Origin: Candidatus Eremiobacteraceae bacterium
GTDB lineage: Bacteria > Vulcanimicrobiota > Vulcanimicrobiia > Eremiobacterales > Eremiobacteraceae
DNA: 61,227 nt
Direction: 5' to 3'
Assembly (NCBI GenBank): GCA_036511855.1
Contig: DATCBN010000029.1
Coordinates: 1 to 61,227 of the forward strand
The translations under genes were made by a program, and so were the position numbers. Positions within the stretch are counted from its first letter, which is position 1. Each line of letters opens with the position of its first letter. The notes under the pieces were generated by a model that was not told where the DNA came from, made no database searches, and was given only the letters and a program-made list of their open reading frames with translations. This document shows positions 19,049-28,313 of the stretch, piece by piece.

Positions 19049-20025
19049 ATATCCTCGTCATCGGAGGGACTCGGTTTCTCGGCCCTCATTTTGTCAGAGC
19101 GGCATTGGCGAGAGAGCACCAAGTGACGGTGTTCAACCGCGGGTCGCGGCGGCTACCGGAAATGCCCGCTCTGCGCCAAGTGCACGGCCACCGGCGCCGC
19201 GACCTCGATTCGCTGAACGGAGGCTGGTACGACGTCGTCGTCGACACGTGCGCTTTTCATCCGAACGAAATCGCGGCGTCTGCATCGGTGCTCGAAAAGA
19301 GATGTGCGCGCTATTGTCTCATCTCATCCGTGAGCGTCTATTCAGGCGAGTCGGGCGATCTCGACGAGTCCGCAGCAGTCGCCGACCCGCCCGTACCCGT
19401 GCCCGATGCGATGACGCTCGAGCACTACGGCGCGCTTAAAGCGCTCTGTGAGAGCCGCGCACGAGACGCATTCGCGGCCAAGCTGCTTGTCGTGCGCCCC
19501 GGCCTCATAGCCGGTCCGGACGACACAACCCATCGTTTTGCCTACTGGGTTCGTAGGATCGCGCGCGGCGGCGACGTCGTCGCGCCGAGTCCGCCGGACG
19601 CGCCCGTTGAGTTCGTCGACGTGCGCGATCTCGCCGCGTGGCTTCTGCTCGCGCTCGAGCAACGATTGTCGGGCACGTATAACGCAGACGGACCCGCGCG
19701 CCGGACGACGATGTCGGAATTGATGGACGAATGCATCGCCGTACTTGGTTCCGATGCTCGCCTGCATTGGATCGACCCACAGCGGCTTTTGGATTTCGGC
19801 GTCGAGCCGTGGGTGGAGCTGCCGTTGTGGATACCACAGGCGGCCGGCGGGTTTCTGACGTTCGATTCCTCGAAGGCACGGCGCGACGGTCTTGCGTGCC
19901 GGCCGATCGGCGCCACGATCGCCGCGGTGCGTGCGTGGGACCGCGAGCACGGACGGCCCGACGATGCGGTCGCAACGCTGACCGCCGAAAAGGAAGCGGC
20001 CGTGCTGCGCTCGTGCGAACTTTGA
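19045..20025 (+). CDS. NAD(P)-dependent epimerase/dehydratase-like protein (SDR, atypical)
   Basis: The 326-residue protein begins with the dinucleotide-binding loop VIGGTRFLGPHF (residues 5-16), like reductases and epimerases of the extended/atypical SDR group. SSVSVYSG near 94-101 corresponds to the active-site serine region. The usual YxxxK reads HYGALK, keeping both Tyr and Lys. The C-terminal half (from about 215) resembles substrate-binding regions of nucleoside-diphosphate-sugar epimerases. The substrate is unknown. The GTG start overlaps the ruvA stop, so it is translationally coupled to ruvCA and separates them from ruvB. Confidence 0.8.
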   Translation: MNILVIGGTRFLGPHFVRAALAREHQVTVFNRGSRRLPEMPALRQVHGHRRRDLDSLNGGWYDVVVDTCAFHPNEIAASASVLEKRCARYCLISSVSVYSGESGDLDESAAVADPPVPVPDAMTLEHYGALKALCESRARDAFAAKLLVVRPGLIAGPDDTTHRFAYWVRRIARGGDVVAPSPPDAPVEFVDVRDLAAWLLLALEQRLSGTYNADGPARRTTMSELMDECIAVLGSDARLHWIDPQRLLDFGVEPWVELPLWIPQAAGGFLTFDSSKARRDGLACRPIGATIAAVRAWDREHGRPDDAVATLTAEKEAAVLRSCEL

Positions 20026-20348
20026 ATAGACGAATCCGCTAGTCAGGAGCCGTCTGGAAACCCGCCGCGGATTTCTCCCGGGTCTCCAAGCGTGCATCGC
20101 TCTGCGATGCCTTGATTGTAGATGCGGCGGATCGCCGGACGGTCGCCAAGCGCAGACGGACGGACGAGCGTAGTCATTGTGTGGCATTTTTTGACACGAC
20201 AACTATGCACCGCCGTACCGAAGTCGGAAGAAAGCCGCATCACGTTGGCCTTTTGGCGGTATCGCGCAGCATAACCAGCAAAGATATGTGACAGGTTACT
20301 GACGGCCGACATACAAATAGCACCGGAGCACACCGGGGAGATGCGAAC
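20026..20348. other. Intergenic region between epimerase and ABM genes
   Basis: This gap of 323 bases contains the GNAT relic at 20040-20177 on the minus strand. The remainder, 20178-20348, probably holds the promoter of the downstream ABM gene; a TACAAA-like -10 near 20308 and a GGGGAG site just before 20349 are the only signals seen. Confidence 0.5.
20040..20177 (-). pseudogene. Broken N-terminal fragment of a GNAT acetyltransferase
   Basis: A 44-codon minus-strand frame starting at 20177 reads MTTLVRPSALGDRPAIRRIYNQGIAER (shown here as pieces: RPSALGDRPAIRRIYNQ, then GIAER), which is the start of the phosphinothricin-acetyltransferase type of GNAT. After AERC the frame runs into nonfamily sequence. 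Shifting frame there gives RLETREK, which continues the family pattern, so a frameshift has occurred, and the rest of the gene is missing. It is a relic rather than a working gene. Confidence 0.5.
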
Positions 20349-20723
20349 ATGATCGCGCGCGTTTGGAAGGGCACGACCACGGCGGAAGACGCGCAAGCGT
20401 ATGCCGACTGCATGACCGCGACCGGCGTCACCGAGATCGAGTCGCTACAAGGCAATCGAGGCGTCATTGTCACGCGCCGCATCGTCGAAGGCGTCGCGGA
20501 ATTCACGTTCGTCAGTTTATGGGATTCCATGGATTCGATTAAACGATTCGCCGGACCAGCGCCGGAACGGGCGGTTTTCTATCCGGAGGACGACCGGTTC
20601 TTAGTGACGCGTTGGCGCAGCGTGGAGCATCACGAAGTCGTCGGCGGACACGTGGCAGGCCACCGCTCCGGTGCGCCCAATACCATAGACCATGCCGCCG
20701 CGCAAACCCACGATCCACGGTGA
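20349..20723 (+). CDS. Antibiotic biosynthesis monooxygenase (ABM) domain protein
   Basis: The 124-residue protein opens with MIARVWKGTTTAEDAQAYAD, the strand-helix start of the dimeric alpha/beta barrel ABM family, and its FTFVSLWDSMDSIKRFAG section (about 58-75) is the matching second half. Members include small quinol or haem monooxygenases and stress proteins; many have no known substrate. The last 32 bases overlap the start of ruvB in another frame, so the C-terminal 11 residues are shared DNA. It appears to be an insertion between ruvA and ruvB. Confidence 0.75.
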   Translation: MIARVWKGTTTAEDAQAYADCMTATGVTEIESLQGNRGVIVTRRIVEGVAEFTFVSLWDSMDSIKRFAGPAPERAVFYPEDDRFLVTRWRSVEHHEVVGGHVAGHRSGAPNTIDHAAAQTHDPR

Positions 20724-21756
20724 TCAGACGGGCGACGCGTCCACGCGCCGCGCGATCGTCAGCCCGGAGGAAACCGTTGAAGAACAGATCATCGCCGTCA
20801 CGCTTCGTCCGGCAGGCTTCGATCGTTACGTAGGACAGACCGCAGTCGTCGAAAATCTGAAGATCTCGATCGAAGCGGCCAGACGGCGCGCCGAACCCCT
20901 CGATCACGTACTGCTCCACGGTCCTCCTGGTCTAGGGAAGACCACGCTGGCGAACATCATCGCGCGCGACCTCGGCGCGACGTTTCATCAGGTATCCGGG
21001 CCGACGCTAGAACGGCCCGGCGATCTCGTCGGCATTCTGACGAACTTGCAGCGCGGCGACGTGCTGTTCATCGACGAGATCCACCGTCTCCCGCGTGTGG
21101 TCGAAGAATTTCTGTATCCGGCGATGGAAGATTTCGCCATCGATTTCATGGTCGATAAGGGCGCATACGCGAAGACGATCAAGATCAGCCTTCAGCAGTT
21201 CACGTTGATCGGCGCCACCACGCGCGTCGGCATGCTGTCGGCGCCGCTGCGCGACCGATTCGGTATCGTCCATCACCTGGAATACTACAGTGCGGACGAG
21301 CTGCACACAATCGTCACCCACTCCGCAGACGTCCTCGGCGTCGCGCTCGGTCGCGACGGCGGCCGCGAGATCGCCGGGCGTGCACGTGGCACGCCGCGCA
21401 TCGCCAACCGGTTGCTGCGCCGCGTCCGCGACTTCGCTGAAGTCAAAGCCGGCGGTGCGATCGACCGCGAAGTGGCCCAGGCGGCGCTCCAACTCGAACG
21501 CATCGACCTGCTCGGGCTTGATCCGCTCGACCGCGCGTTTCTCCACGCGCTCATCGGACAATACAATGGCGGACCGGTTGGCATCGGCGCACTTGCCGCA
21601 AGCCTCAGCGAAGAAGAAGCGACGTTGGTGGACGTCGTGGAGCCCTATTTGATGCAGATCGGCTTCTTGCAGCGCACCGCCGGGGGCCGGCGCGCGACGC
21701 CCGCCGCAAAGGCGCATATCGGAGCGCCCGCAAACGACCCGCCGCGATTGCTTTGA
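20692..21756 (+). CDS. ruvB: Holliday junction branch-migration motor RuvB
   Basis: RuvB is the hexameric AAA+ ATPase that pulls DNA through the RuvA-bound junction. The 354-residue product has Walker A GPPGLGKTT (near 76-84), Walker B LFIDEIH (near 125-131), sensor 1 IGATTR, the arginine finger region LRDRFG, and the C-terminal winged helix that binds DNA. The ATG at 20692 is the only sensible start; it lies inside the preceding ABM gene, and about 25 extra residues precede the conserved LRPAGFDRYVGQ. Its stop overlaps the TTG start of the SpoIID gene. Confidence 0.96.
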   Translation: MPPRKPTIHGDQTGDASTRRAIVSPEETVEEQIIAVTLRPAGFDRYVGQTAVVENLKISIEAARRRAEPLDHVLLHGPPGLGKTTLANIIARDLGATFHQVSGPTLERPGDLVGILTNLQRGDVLFIDEIHRLPRVVEEFLYPAMEDFAIDFMVDKGAYAKTIKISLQQFTLIGATTRVGMLSAPLRDRFGIVHHLEYYSADELHTIVTHSADVLGVALGRDGGREIAGRARGTPRIANRLLRRVRDFAEVKAGGAIDREVAQAALQLERIDLLGLDPLDRAFLHALIGQYNGGPVGIGALAASLSEEEATLVDVVEPYLMQIGFLQRTAGGRRATPAAKAHIGAPANDPPRLL

Positions 21757-22976
21757 GATTGCGCGAACGCGCCGCCGCTTGCCAAAGCGATGGCTGGAGA
21801 TACCTTGCGTGGGGCCAAGTAGCCGTGATCGCGCTATGCGCGCTTGTTCCCACGCCCGCACGAGCCGATGAGCCCGTTCGCATCGCTGTCGCGAGGCACG
21901 TGCACGCCACCGTCATCGCATCGGAGTCGGCGCTGCTGGTCCGGCCGCTCGACCAAAGCGTCCTCGGGCTACCGTTCGTCGCGCCGGACCTCGCGACCGT
22001 ACTGGATCTGCGAGCGGTCGCCGGCCGCCTCATCATCGCGGGATCGATCCCCGCCGGTCAAAAGATCGCCATCGTCTCCCCGCTTGGTTTGCCGATCGCC
22101 GTCGACGGAATGCCCTACCGCGGCAGCTTCATCGTGCAAGTCGATCCCGACGGCGAGATCACGGTCGTCAACGTCATCGATCTGGAGCAATATCTGTACG
22201 GCGTCGTCGGCAGCGAAATGCCTGCGTCGTGGCCCGCCGCGGCGTTGAAGGCCCAGGCCGTCGTCGCGCGCACGTATGCGATCGGGCGGCTCGGCATCCG
22301 CGACGATGTCGGCTACGACTTGGTGGCTGGTGAAGCGGATCAGGCGTATCGCGGCATCGATGGCGAGTCCCCTGCGGTGATCGCCGCGGTGGACTCGACG
22401 CGCGGCGCAATCCTGGTCTACGACGGGCAGATCGTGCACGCGTACTACTCCGCCGATGATGGCGGATATACCGCGGACGGAGCGGCGCTATCGGATCCGC
22501 AACCATATCTCGTTCCGCTTCGCGACCCTTATGCTGCGGGTTCACCAGACCGCTATTGGTCGGCGTCGGTCAACGCCGCCGAGTTTGCGCAATCGGTCAA
22601 CGCGCTCATCGCTCCCGTCGGCTCGCTGACTGGGGTCGCAATGGGTGCCACCGATAGCTCGGGCCGGCTGCGATCTGTTCTGCTGACGGGTTCGGTTGGA
22701 AGCGCGGCACTATCCGGTTTTGATTTCCGGCGGCTGGCGGGCCGCCATCTCGTTCGCAGCACGCGAATCTCATCCGTCGCGCTGAACGGTCGCGTGATCC
22801 GCGTGATGGGGACCGGCTTCGGTCATGGCGTCGGCATGTCGCAATGGGGCGCACGGACTATGGCGGCGGATCGCTTCGATTATCCGGGCATTCTGCGCTT
22901 TTATTTCAGAGGAACGGCGCTCACCACGATCGCCGATGCGCCGAGCAATGCGCCGCTGACGAGCAACGGTCCGTGA
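21753..22976 (+). CDS. SpoIID/LytB-domain protein (peptidoglycan lytic transglycosylase-like)
   Basis: The 407-residue exported protein has an N-terminal hydrophobic segment ending in ARADE near residue 39. The SpoIID domain follows: VNVIDLEQYLYGVVGSEMP (about 139-157) contains the conserved catalytic-type Glu, then AQAVVARTYA, and the ending GTGFGHGVGMSQWGA (near 352-366) is diagnostic. Family members cleave glycan strands; in spore formers SpoIID remodels the wall during engulfment, but non-sporulating bacteria also carry it. The TTG start overlaps ruvB and its stop overlaps queA. The same order ruvB-spoIID-queA is known from clostridia. Confidence 0.92.
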   Translation: MRLRERAAACQSDGWRYLAWGQVAVIALCALVPTPARADEPVRIAVARHVHATVIASESALLVRPLDQSVLGLPFVAPDLATVLDLRAVAGRLIIAGSIPAGQKIAIVSPLGLPIAVDGMPYRGSFIVQVDPDGEITVVNVIDLEQYLYGVVGSEMPASWPAAALKAQAVVARTYAIGRLGIRDDVGYDLVAGEADQAYRGIDGESPAVIAAVDSTRGAILVYDGQIVHAYYSADDGGYTADGAALSDPQPYLVPLRDPYAAGSPDRYWSASVNAAEFAQSVNALIAPVGSLTGVAMGATDSSGRLRSVLLTGSVGSAALSGFDFRRLAGRHLVRSTRISSVALNGRVIRVMGTGFGHGVGMSQWGARTMAADRFDYPGILRFYFRGTALTTIADAPSNAPLTSNGP

Positions 22977-24031
22977 CCGCACCGTCCGCCGCGAGCGTGG
23001 ACGAACATCGCACGGCCGCATACGAATACGCGCTGCCGCGCGAGCTGATCGCACAGAGGCCAACCGAGAAACGCGACGGGTCGCGGCTGCTGGTCGTGCC
23101 GCGAGACGACGCCGTTCGTCACCGCCACTTCTCCGAAATCCGCCGAGAGTTGCGGCCGGGCGACCTTCTCATCGCAAACGATGCGCGCGTGTTGCGTGCA
23201 CGTCTTCGCGCCACCCGCGCCGGCGGAGGCGCGGCCGAAGTGTTGCTCTTGCACCCGGCGGACACGGCCGAATCGTGGGAAGCGCTCGTGCGCCCGGGCC
23301 GGCGCATCAGGCCGGGCGAACTTCTAAAGCTCGCGGAGGGCGCGACGATTGAGATCGGCGATCGGACGCCTGGAGGCGGCCGGGTCGTACGGTTCGCTGG
23401 GATCAGCGCGGACGATGCGATGAGCCGCTTCGGAACCATTCCACTTCCGCCGTATATAACCGAGCCGCCGGCAGATGCCGGCGAACGTTATCAAACGGTT
23501 TATGCGCGCAAGGCCGCGGCCGCGGCCGCGCCCACGGCGGGTCTTCACTTCACCGAGGAACTGTTAGACCAGCTACGCGCCGATGGCGTGGAGTGGGCGA
23601 CGCTGACGCTGGACGTCGGAGCCGGAACGTTCGCGCCGGTCACGGCCGACGACATCCGCATGCATGTCATGCACCGCGAGCGCTACGAAATTCCGGCGTC
23701 CACTGCTAACGCGGTCAACGCAGCGCGCACGCAGGGAAGACGCATCGTCGCCGTCGGCACGACTTCGTTGCGCGCGTTGGAATCGGCGGTGAACGAAGAT
23801 GGCCGTATAACGGAAGGCGCAGGTACAACGGGGATCTTCATCTATCCGCCGTTCGCTTTTCGCGCCGTCGACGCGTTGATCACCAATTTCCATCTGCCGC
23901 GTTCCACGCTCCTCATGCTGGTCTGCGCGTTCGCGGGCCGCGAACGGATGCTTGCGGCATATCAAACCGCCGTCACCGAACGTTACCGGTTCTTTTCCTT
24001 CGGCGACGCCATGTTCGTCGAACGCGCCTAG
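22973..24031 (+). CDS. queA: S-adenosylmethionine:tRNA ribosyltransferase-isomerase
   Basis: QueA transfers and rearranges the ribosyl of SAM onto 7-aminomethyl-7-deazaguanine in tRNA, giving epoxyqueuosine. The 352-residue product matches the family: YEYALPRELIAQRPTEKRDGSRLLV at the start (split: YEYALPRELIAQRP, then DGSRLLV), LLIANDARVLRARL near 66, FGTIPLPPYI, TAGLHFTEELL and the end block TNFHLPRSTLLMLVCAFAG. The GTG at 22973 overlaps the SpoIID stop. No tgt follows, unlike in clostridia; a repeat element and a convergent gene come next. Confidence 0.96.
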   Translation: MTAPSAASVDEHRTAAYEYALPRELIAQRPTEKRDGSRLLVVPRDDAVRHRHFSEIRRELRPGDLLIANDARVLRARLRATRAGGGAAEVLLLHPADTAESWEALVRPGRRIRPGELLKLAEGATIEIGDRTPGGGRVVRFAGISADDAMSRFGTIPLPPYITEPPADAGERYQTVYARKAAAAAAPTAGLHFTEELLDQLRADGVEWATLTLDVGAGTFAPVTADDIRMHVMHRERYEIPASTANAVNAARTQGRRIVAVGTTSLRALESAVNEDGRITEGAGTTGIFIYPPFAFRAVDALITNFHLPRSTLLMLVCAFAGRERMLAAYQTAVTERYRFFSFGDAMFVERA

Positions 24032-24054
24032 CTCTGCAGGAGGGTGAGCAACCC

Positions 24055-24108
24055 GTACTAGGGTGAGCAACGCTCACCCAATTGGGCAAGCGATGCTTGC
24101 CCTAATAC
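24055..24108. repeat. Palindromic repeat element, paired hairpins (GTGAGC and CAAGC types)
   Basis: Two hairpins, GGGTGAGC-AAC-GCTCACCC at 24061-24079 and GGGCAAGC-GAT-GCTTGCCC at 24084-24102, sit between GTACTA and CCCTAATAC boundaries. A half unit (GGGTGAGCAACCC) precedes at 24042-24054. It lies between the convergent ends of queA and the NFACT gene. Confidence 0.8.
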
Positions 24109-24118
24109 GGGCGCCCTG

Positions 24119-25834
24119 TCATATCTTGCGCGGTGCGACGAGCACCGTCTTGAAATCCGTGTACCAGACAAGTCCGGGCCGGCCTTTACCCTGCTTGCGC
24201 ACGTGTTTGCGCTGGGTGAAGTCCACTTCCACCTTTCCCGCGGCGGCGCCGCGGCTCTGGCCCGCAGCCAGCGCGGCCGCAGCGAGTATGTCGTCGTCGG
24301 TCGCCGTCGAACGGCCGTCCGGCGCTCGAATCACCACGTGAGCGCCCGGAATGCCGCGCGCGTGGAACCAGAGATCGTTTGGCCCGGCCACGGAAAACGT
24401 GACGCGCTCGTTGTCTTTGGGTGATCTTCCGACATGCGCGATGGCACCGCTCGGAAGCGCCACGGTGCGGTCCTTGCGTGCGGGAGAGCGGGCGCCCGCG
24501 GCAGTGCGTTGCGATCGCCGCAGATTGATGGCCTCGGCGACCTCGTCGAACGCGCCGGGATCGCCGGTCTCTTCCGCGCGTTCTACTTCCCAGAGCATCT
24601 GCTCCCACAAAGCGCGGTTGGCTTCGAGCGCGAGCAGGCGCTCGGCGATCCGCGGAAGACCGCTGCGCGCTTTGCGGAAGCGCTTGAAATACGCTTGCGC
24701 ATTCTCTTTGGGATCGAGAAGCGGGTCGAGGACGATCGTCGTTCCATCGCGGGTCGTGAAGAAGTCTTGGCCGGACGTCAGCTCCGACAGATGGGCGTAG
24801 ATCGCGTCTCCCGAGATGCGCAGCGAATCGGCTTCGGCCGCCGCCACCTGCGCGGCGCGCAATCGCGCAGATTCGTCGGCGCACCGGGAAAGCATGACCC
24901 CCAACCGCTTGCGTAGCGCTGCCGCAAGCGGCGCATTGCGGCGGCGGCGCGCGAAGGAAAGCTCCTGTGCGCACACTTCGTTCAGCGACGCGTGCGATTC
25001 AGCGGCCCCCGGCGCCCAGCTGAGGGGGACGCAATGACAGGCAACCGCGGTTCCGCCGCGCATGTACGCGAAGACCGGCGCGTGAATGTCGGCCGCGCAT
25101 CGAGCGACGTCCGTCCGCAATGCCGACCATTCTTCCAGTGTGCGGGCGAGCGACGGCGCGGCGTCGCCGTCGCGCAATACACGTTGGATGACCTCGCGCG
25201 CAAGCGGCGGAGAACACGACGGTTCGGCGATGCTCAGCCTGCGGGCAAGCTCGCGCGGTTCGCCGCCTGCCGCTCGTTCGGCGTCGAGTGCCGGGATTCG
25301 AGCAGCAGAGTCGGCGGAAGTATTACGCGCCGGCGGCGGTTCGTACGGCTTGCCGGCTGCGACGTCGCGCGCACCTTCTGCACCTTCGATCGTTTTTGCC
25401 ACAGCCAATACCGTGAATCCGCCGCCATCGATCGGGCGAAGGACGAGCGCGTTCGCTTTGCGCGGTTCCAACTCGAACACGAGTCGATGCCGGGAAGGCA
25501 CGCCAAACGCCGAACGAGAAGTCAAATCCACGTTGATTATGCGGTCGTGCGGAACGGCGTGGACGGCCTCGACCGTGGCATTGCGCAAGAGCGCGGCCAC
25601 AGCGCCCGTCCAACCAGCGGGGCCGCTTTCGTATTCTTCGGCATCGCCCTCGACAGCGGCTAGCAGCGGACCTTCGGGCGCCAGCGAGGCGATGAGCGCC
25701 ACTTGCGTACCGCGCCGGTGACACGCCATTGCAAGTCCCAGCGGCTCACTTCGCAACGACTGGACGCGGGCGCCACGCAGGCGCTCGTCCAATTCAAGTG
25801 CCAGCCGGCCGACGAGCCAGACGTCGAGTGTCAT
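24119..25834 (-). CDS. NFACT-family protein (RqcH/FbpA type)
   Basis: RqcH-type proteins bind stalled 50S subunits and add alanine tails to nascent chains for degradation. The 571-residue product has the NFACT-N domain (MTLDVWLVGRLALELDERL at the start), a helical middle with a coiled coil near residues 310-430 that includes LDPLLDPKENAQAYFKRFRKA-type sequence, and the C-terminal NFACT-R domain with GAIAHVGRSPKDNERV and LWFHARGIPGAHVVI (about 495-510), also called DUF814. I chose the ATG at 25834 because the family begins there; the frame extends 42 codons further without homology. It faces gmk across a 50-base divergent gap. Confidence 0.92.
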   Translation of the reverse strand: MTLDVWLVGRLALELDERLRGARVQSLRSEPLGLAMACHRRGTQVALIASLAPEGPLLAAVEGDAEEYESGPAGWTGAVAALLRNATVEAVHAVPHDRIINVDLTSRSAFGVPSRHRLVFELEPRKANALVLRPIDGGGFTVLAVAKTIEGAEGARDVAAGKPYEPPPARNTSADSAARIPALDAERAAGGEPRELARRLSIAEPSCSPPLAREVIQRVLRDGDAAPSLARTLEEWSALRTDVARCAADIHAPVFAYMRGGTAVACHCVPLSWAPGAAESHASLNEVCAQELSFARRRRNAPLAAALRKRLGVMLSRCADESARLRAAQVAAAEADSLRISGDAIYAHLSELTSGQDFFTTRDGTTIVLDPLLDPKENAQAYFKRFRKARSGLPRIAERLLALEANRALWEQMLWEVERAEETGDPGAFDEVAEAINLRRSQRTAAGARSPARKDRTVALPSGAIAHVGRSPKDNERVTFSVAGPNDLWFHARGIPGAHVVIRAPDGRSTATDDDILAAAALAAGQSRGAAAGKVEVDFTQRKHVRKQGKGRPGLVWYTDFKTVLVAPRKI

Positions 25835-25884
25835 AGACGAGAGGACGAAGCATTCTGAATCCCGCTGCCATCGGTCGAGAATCG

Positions 25885-26469
25885 GTGCTTCTGGTTGTAT
25901 CCGGGCCTTCCGGCGTCGGCAAGGACAGTCTGATCGAAGAATTGCGGCGTCAGGAACCAACGCTCGCGTATTCGACGTCGGCCACGACCCGCGCAGCGCG
26001 CCCCGGCGAAATCGACGCGATCCATTACTTCTTCATTTCGCGAGCGACATTCGAGCGGATGATGGCTGAGGATGCGTTTATCGAGACGCGCGAATACGCC
26101 AACAATCTTTACGGCACGCCGAAGCAGTTCGTCCTGGACGCGCTGGCGGCCGGCCGCGATGTGATTATGAAGCCGGAAGTCAACGGCGCTCTCGCGATCA
26201 AACGCGCTTTTCCGCAAGCGGTGCTTGTATTCTTGACCGCGCCGTCGGACGACGCGCTGGCGCAGCGCTTGGAGCGGCGCAGCACCGAGACGCCCGCCGA
26301 CATCGCGCGACGGCTCGAGATCGCGAAATTGGAAGAGCGTTTCGTGATCGATTACGACTACCTCATCGTGAATGACGCGCTTGAAACCGCTCTCGGCCAA
26401 TTGCGCGCCGTATTGACGGCCGAGCGATTGAGAGTCGCCCGGCTTCGGGCTAAGGACAGGAGCGCCTGA
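25885..26469 (+). CDS. gmk: Guanylate kinase
   Basis: Gmk phosphorylates GMP to GDP. The 194-residue protein has the P-loop SGPSGVGKDS (6-15), STSATTRAARPGEIDAIHYFF (split STSATTRAARPGEID, HYFF) for GMP binding, and NLYGTPK near 74-80. Two details are unusual: the P-loop ends in GKDS rather than GKGT, and the usual DVQGA block reads EVNGA. The GTG at 25885 is the first standard start codon; a few more residues upstream could be translated from a rarer codon. The glmS gene follows after one base, so the two are co-expressed. Confidence 0.9.
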   Translation: MLLVVSGPSGVGKDSLIEELRRQEPTLAYSTSATTRAARPGEIDAIHYFFISRATFERMMAEDAFIETREYANNLYGTPKQFVLDALAAGRDVIMKPEVNGALAIKRAFPQAVLVFLTAPSDDALAQRLERRSTETPADIARRLEIAKLEERFVIDYDYLIVNDALETALGQLRAVLTAERLRVARLRAKDRSA

Positions 26470-26470
26470 G

Positions 26471-28303
26471 ATGTGCGGCATCGTTGGGTATATCGGCAAA
26501 CGCGACGTGGTCGGGGTTCTGCTCGACGGCCTGCGACGCCTGGAATACCGTGGTTACGACTCGGCGGGTGTGGCCCTCGTCGATGGCAACGACATCGTCG
26601 GCTGCAAGCGCGTCGGCAAGCTCGGCAATCTCGAGGAGGCGCTGACGCGCCACCCGCTGCACGGCACGATCGGCATCGGGCATACGCGTTGGGCTACCCA
26701 CGGCCGGCCGTCCGACGAAAATGCGCACCCGCATATGGATTGCAGCGGCCGGATCGCCGTCATCCACAACGGCATCATAGAGAATTTCGCCGCGTTGCGA
26801 GCGGACCTCATCGGCGAGGGTCATAAATTTGTGAGCGAGACCGACACCGAAGTGCTCGCCCATCTCCTTGAGGAAGAATTTAGAGACGGGGACTTGGTGG
26901 CGGCCGTTCGGCGCACGCTCGCGGTCGTCAAAGGCGCGTACGCGCTCGGCGTGCTCTCGGCCGACGATCCCGAGCGCATCGTCTTCGCGCGCAACGGCGC
27001 CTCGCCGCTCATCGTCGGCTTGGGCGACGACGAGATCTTCGTGGCCTCCGACATCCCCGCGATCCTCCACTACACGCGCAAGCAGCTCATCATCCAAGAG
27101 GGAGAGGTCGTCGTCGTCACGCGCGGGGGCGCGGAGATCACCACATTTGACGGCGAGAAAGTGACCCGCGAGATCACCCACGTCTCATGGGATGTGCGCG
27201 CGGCGGAAAAGGGCGGCTTCAAGCATTTCATGCTGAAGGAGATCTACGAGCAGCCAAAAGTGGTCCGGGATACGCTCGCCGGCCGGATCGACGAAACAGG
27301 TCTCGTCCATCTTCCCGATATCGGCATCTCCGATTCCGACCTTCTGAAGATAAAGAAGATCACTATGTTCGCCTGCGGCACGGCGTATCACGCCGCAGTG
27401 TACGGCATGTATCTCATCCGGCAACTGGCCAAACTTCCCGTCGAGCTCGAGCTGGCCTCCGAATTCCGCTACGCCGATGCGGTGGTCGAACCCGACAGCC
27501 TCGCTATCGCGGTCTCGCAAAGCGGCGAGACGGCCGACACGCTCGAGGCGGTGCGCATCGCGCGAACCGGCGGCGCAACGGTGCTCGGCGTGTGCAACCG
27601 CGTCGGGTCTTCGCTTTCGCGCAGCGCGCACGGCGTGCTCTACACGCATGCCGGACCGGAGATCGGCGTCGCCGCCACCAAGACGTTCACCGCGCAATGC
27701 GTCGCCATGGCGCTCCTCGCGCTCCATCTCGCGCGCCTTCGCGGCACCGTCGACCGGGCAACGCTTGAGGAGATCGGCAACGCGTTGCAAGACCTTCCGG
27801 CGCTTGTCGATCAGGCGCTGAACGTCAATGAGGAGGTCATCCCCGTCGCGAGGCGCTACGCGAAGGCGCAGAGCGTGCTGTTCCTCGGCCGACACGTGAA
27901 TTTTCCCATCGCGCTTGAGGGCGCGCTGAAGCTCAAAGAGATCTCGTACATCCATGCCGAGGGCTACGCCGCGGGCGAGATGAAGCACGGGCCGATCGCG
28001 CTGCTCGACGAAAACGTTCCGTGCGTCGTCATCGCCACGCGCGGCCCCGTGCAGGAGAAGGTCCTGAGCAACATGTCCGAGGCCAAAGCGCGGGAGAGCC
28101 GCATCATCGCGATCGCCAACGCCGACGATTCCGGCGTCCTCGAGACCGCAGACGTGGTGCTCACGGTGCCCCAGACGCATCATCTCGTCGCGCCGATCGT
28201 CAACGTCGTGCCGCTGCAGTTGCTCGCCTACCACATCGCCGATCGTAAGGGGTGCGATGTCGATCAGCCGCGCAACCTCGCCAAGACGGTAACTGTGGAA
28301 TAG
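26471..28303 (+). CDS. glmS: Glutamine--fructose-6-phosphate aminotransferase (isomerizing)
   Basis: GlmS makes glucosamine-6-phosphate, the entry to peptidoglycan and lipopolysaccharide precursors. The 610-residue length is standard. Cys2 in MCGIVGY is the glutaminase nucleophile after removal of Met; GHTRWATHG near 73-81 and HNGIIEN near 98 belong to the same domain. Two SIS sugar-isomerase domains follow (FACGTAYHA near 300, SQSGETADT near 350), and the closing NLAKTVTVE is the family's C-terminal signature. No glmS ribozyme can fit: only one base separates it from gmk. Confidence 0.97.
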   Translation: MCGIVGYIGKRDVVGVLLDGLRRLEYRGYDSAGVALVDGNDIVGCKRVGKLGNLEEALTRHPLHGTIGIGHTRWATHGRPSDENAHPHMDCSGRIAVIHNGIIENFAALRADLIGEGHKFVSETDTEVLAHLLEEEFRDGDLVAAVRRTLAVVKGAYALGVLSADDPERIVFARNGASPLIVGLGDDEIFVASDIPAILHYTRKQLIIQEGEVVVVTRGGAEITTFDGEKVTREITHVSWDVRAAEKGGFKHFMLKEIYEQPKVVRDTLAGRIDETGLVHLPDIGISDSDLLKIKKITMFACGTAYHAAVYGMYLIRQLAKLPVELELASEFRYADAVVEPDSLAIAVSQSGETADTLEAVRIARTGGATVLGVCNRVGSSLSRSAHGVLYTHAGPEIGVAATKTFTAQCVAMALLALHLARLRGTVDRATLEEIGNALQDLPALVDQALNVNEEVIPVARRYAKAQSVLFLGRHVNFPIALEGALKLKEISYIHAEGYAAGEMKHGPIALLDENVPCVVIATRGPVQEKVLSNMSEAKARESRIIAIANADDSGVLETADVVLTVPQTHHLVAPIVNVVPLQLLAYHIADRKGCDVDQPRNLAKTVTVE

Positions 28304-28313
28304 CGGTGCTTCG

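Noticed and set aside
21753-22976. Evidence of sporulation
   Set aside because: A SpoIID-domain protein alone is common in non-sporulating bacteria, and no other spore gene is present.
26464-26471. A glmS ribozyme before glmS
   Set aside because: gmk ends one base before the glmS start, so there is no leader to hold it.
27185-28234. A 349-codon minus-strand open frame inside glmS
   Set aside because: Composition is rich in Arg, His and Asp with no domain signature; glmS on the other strand is certain.
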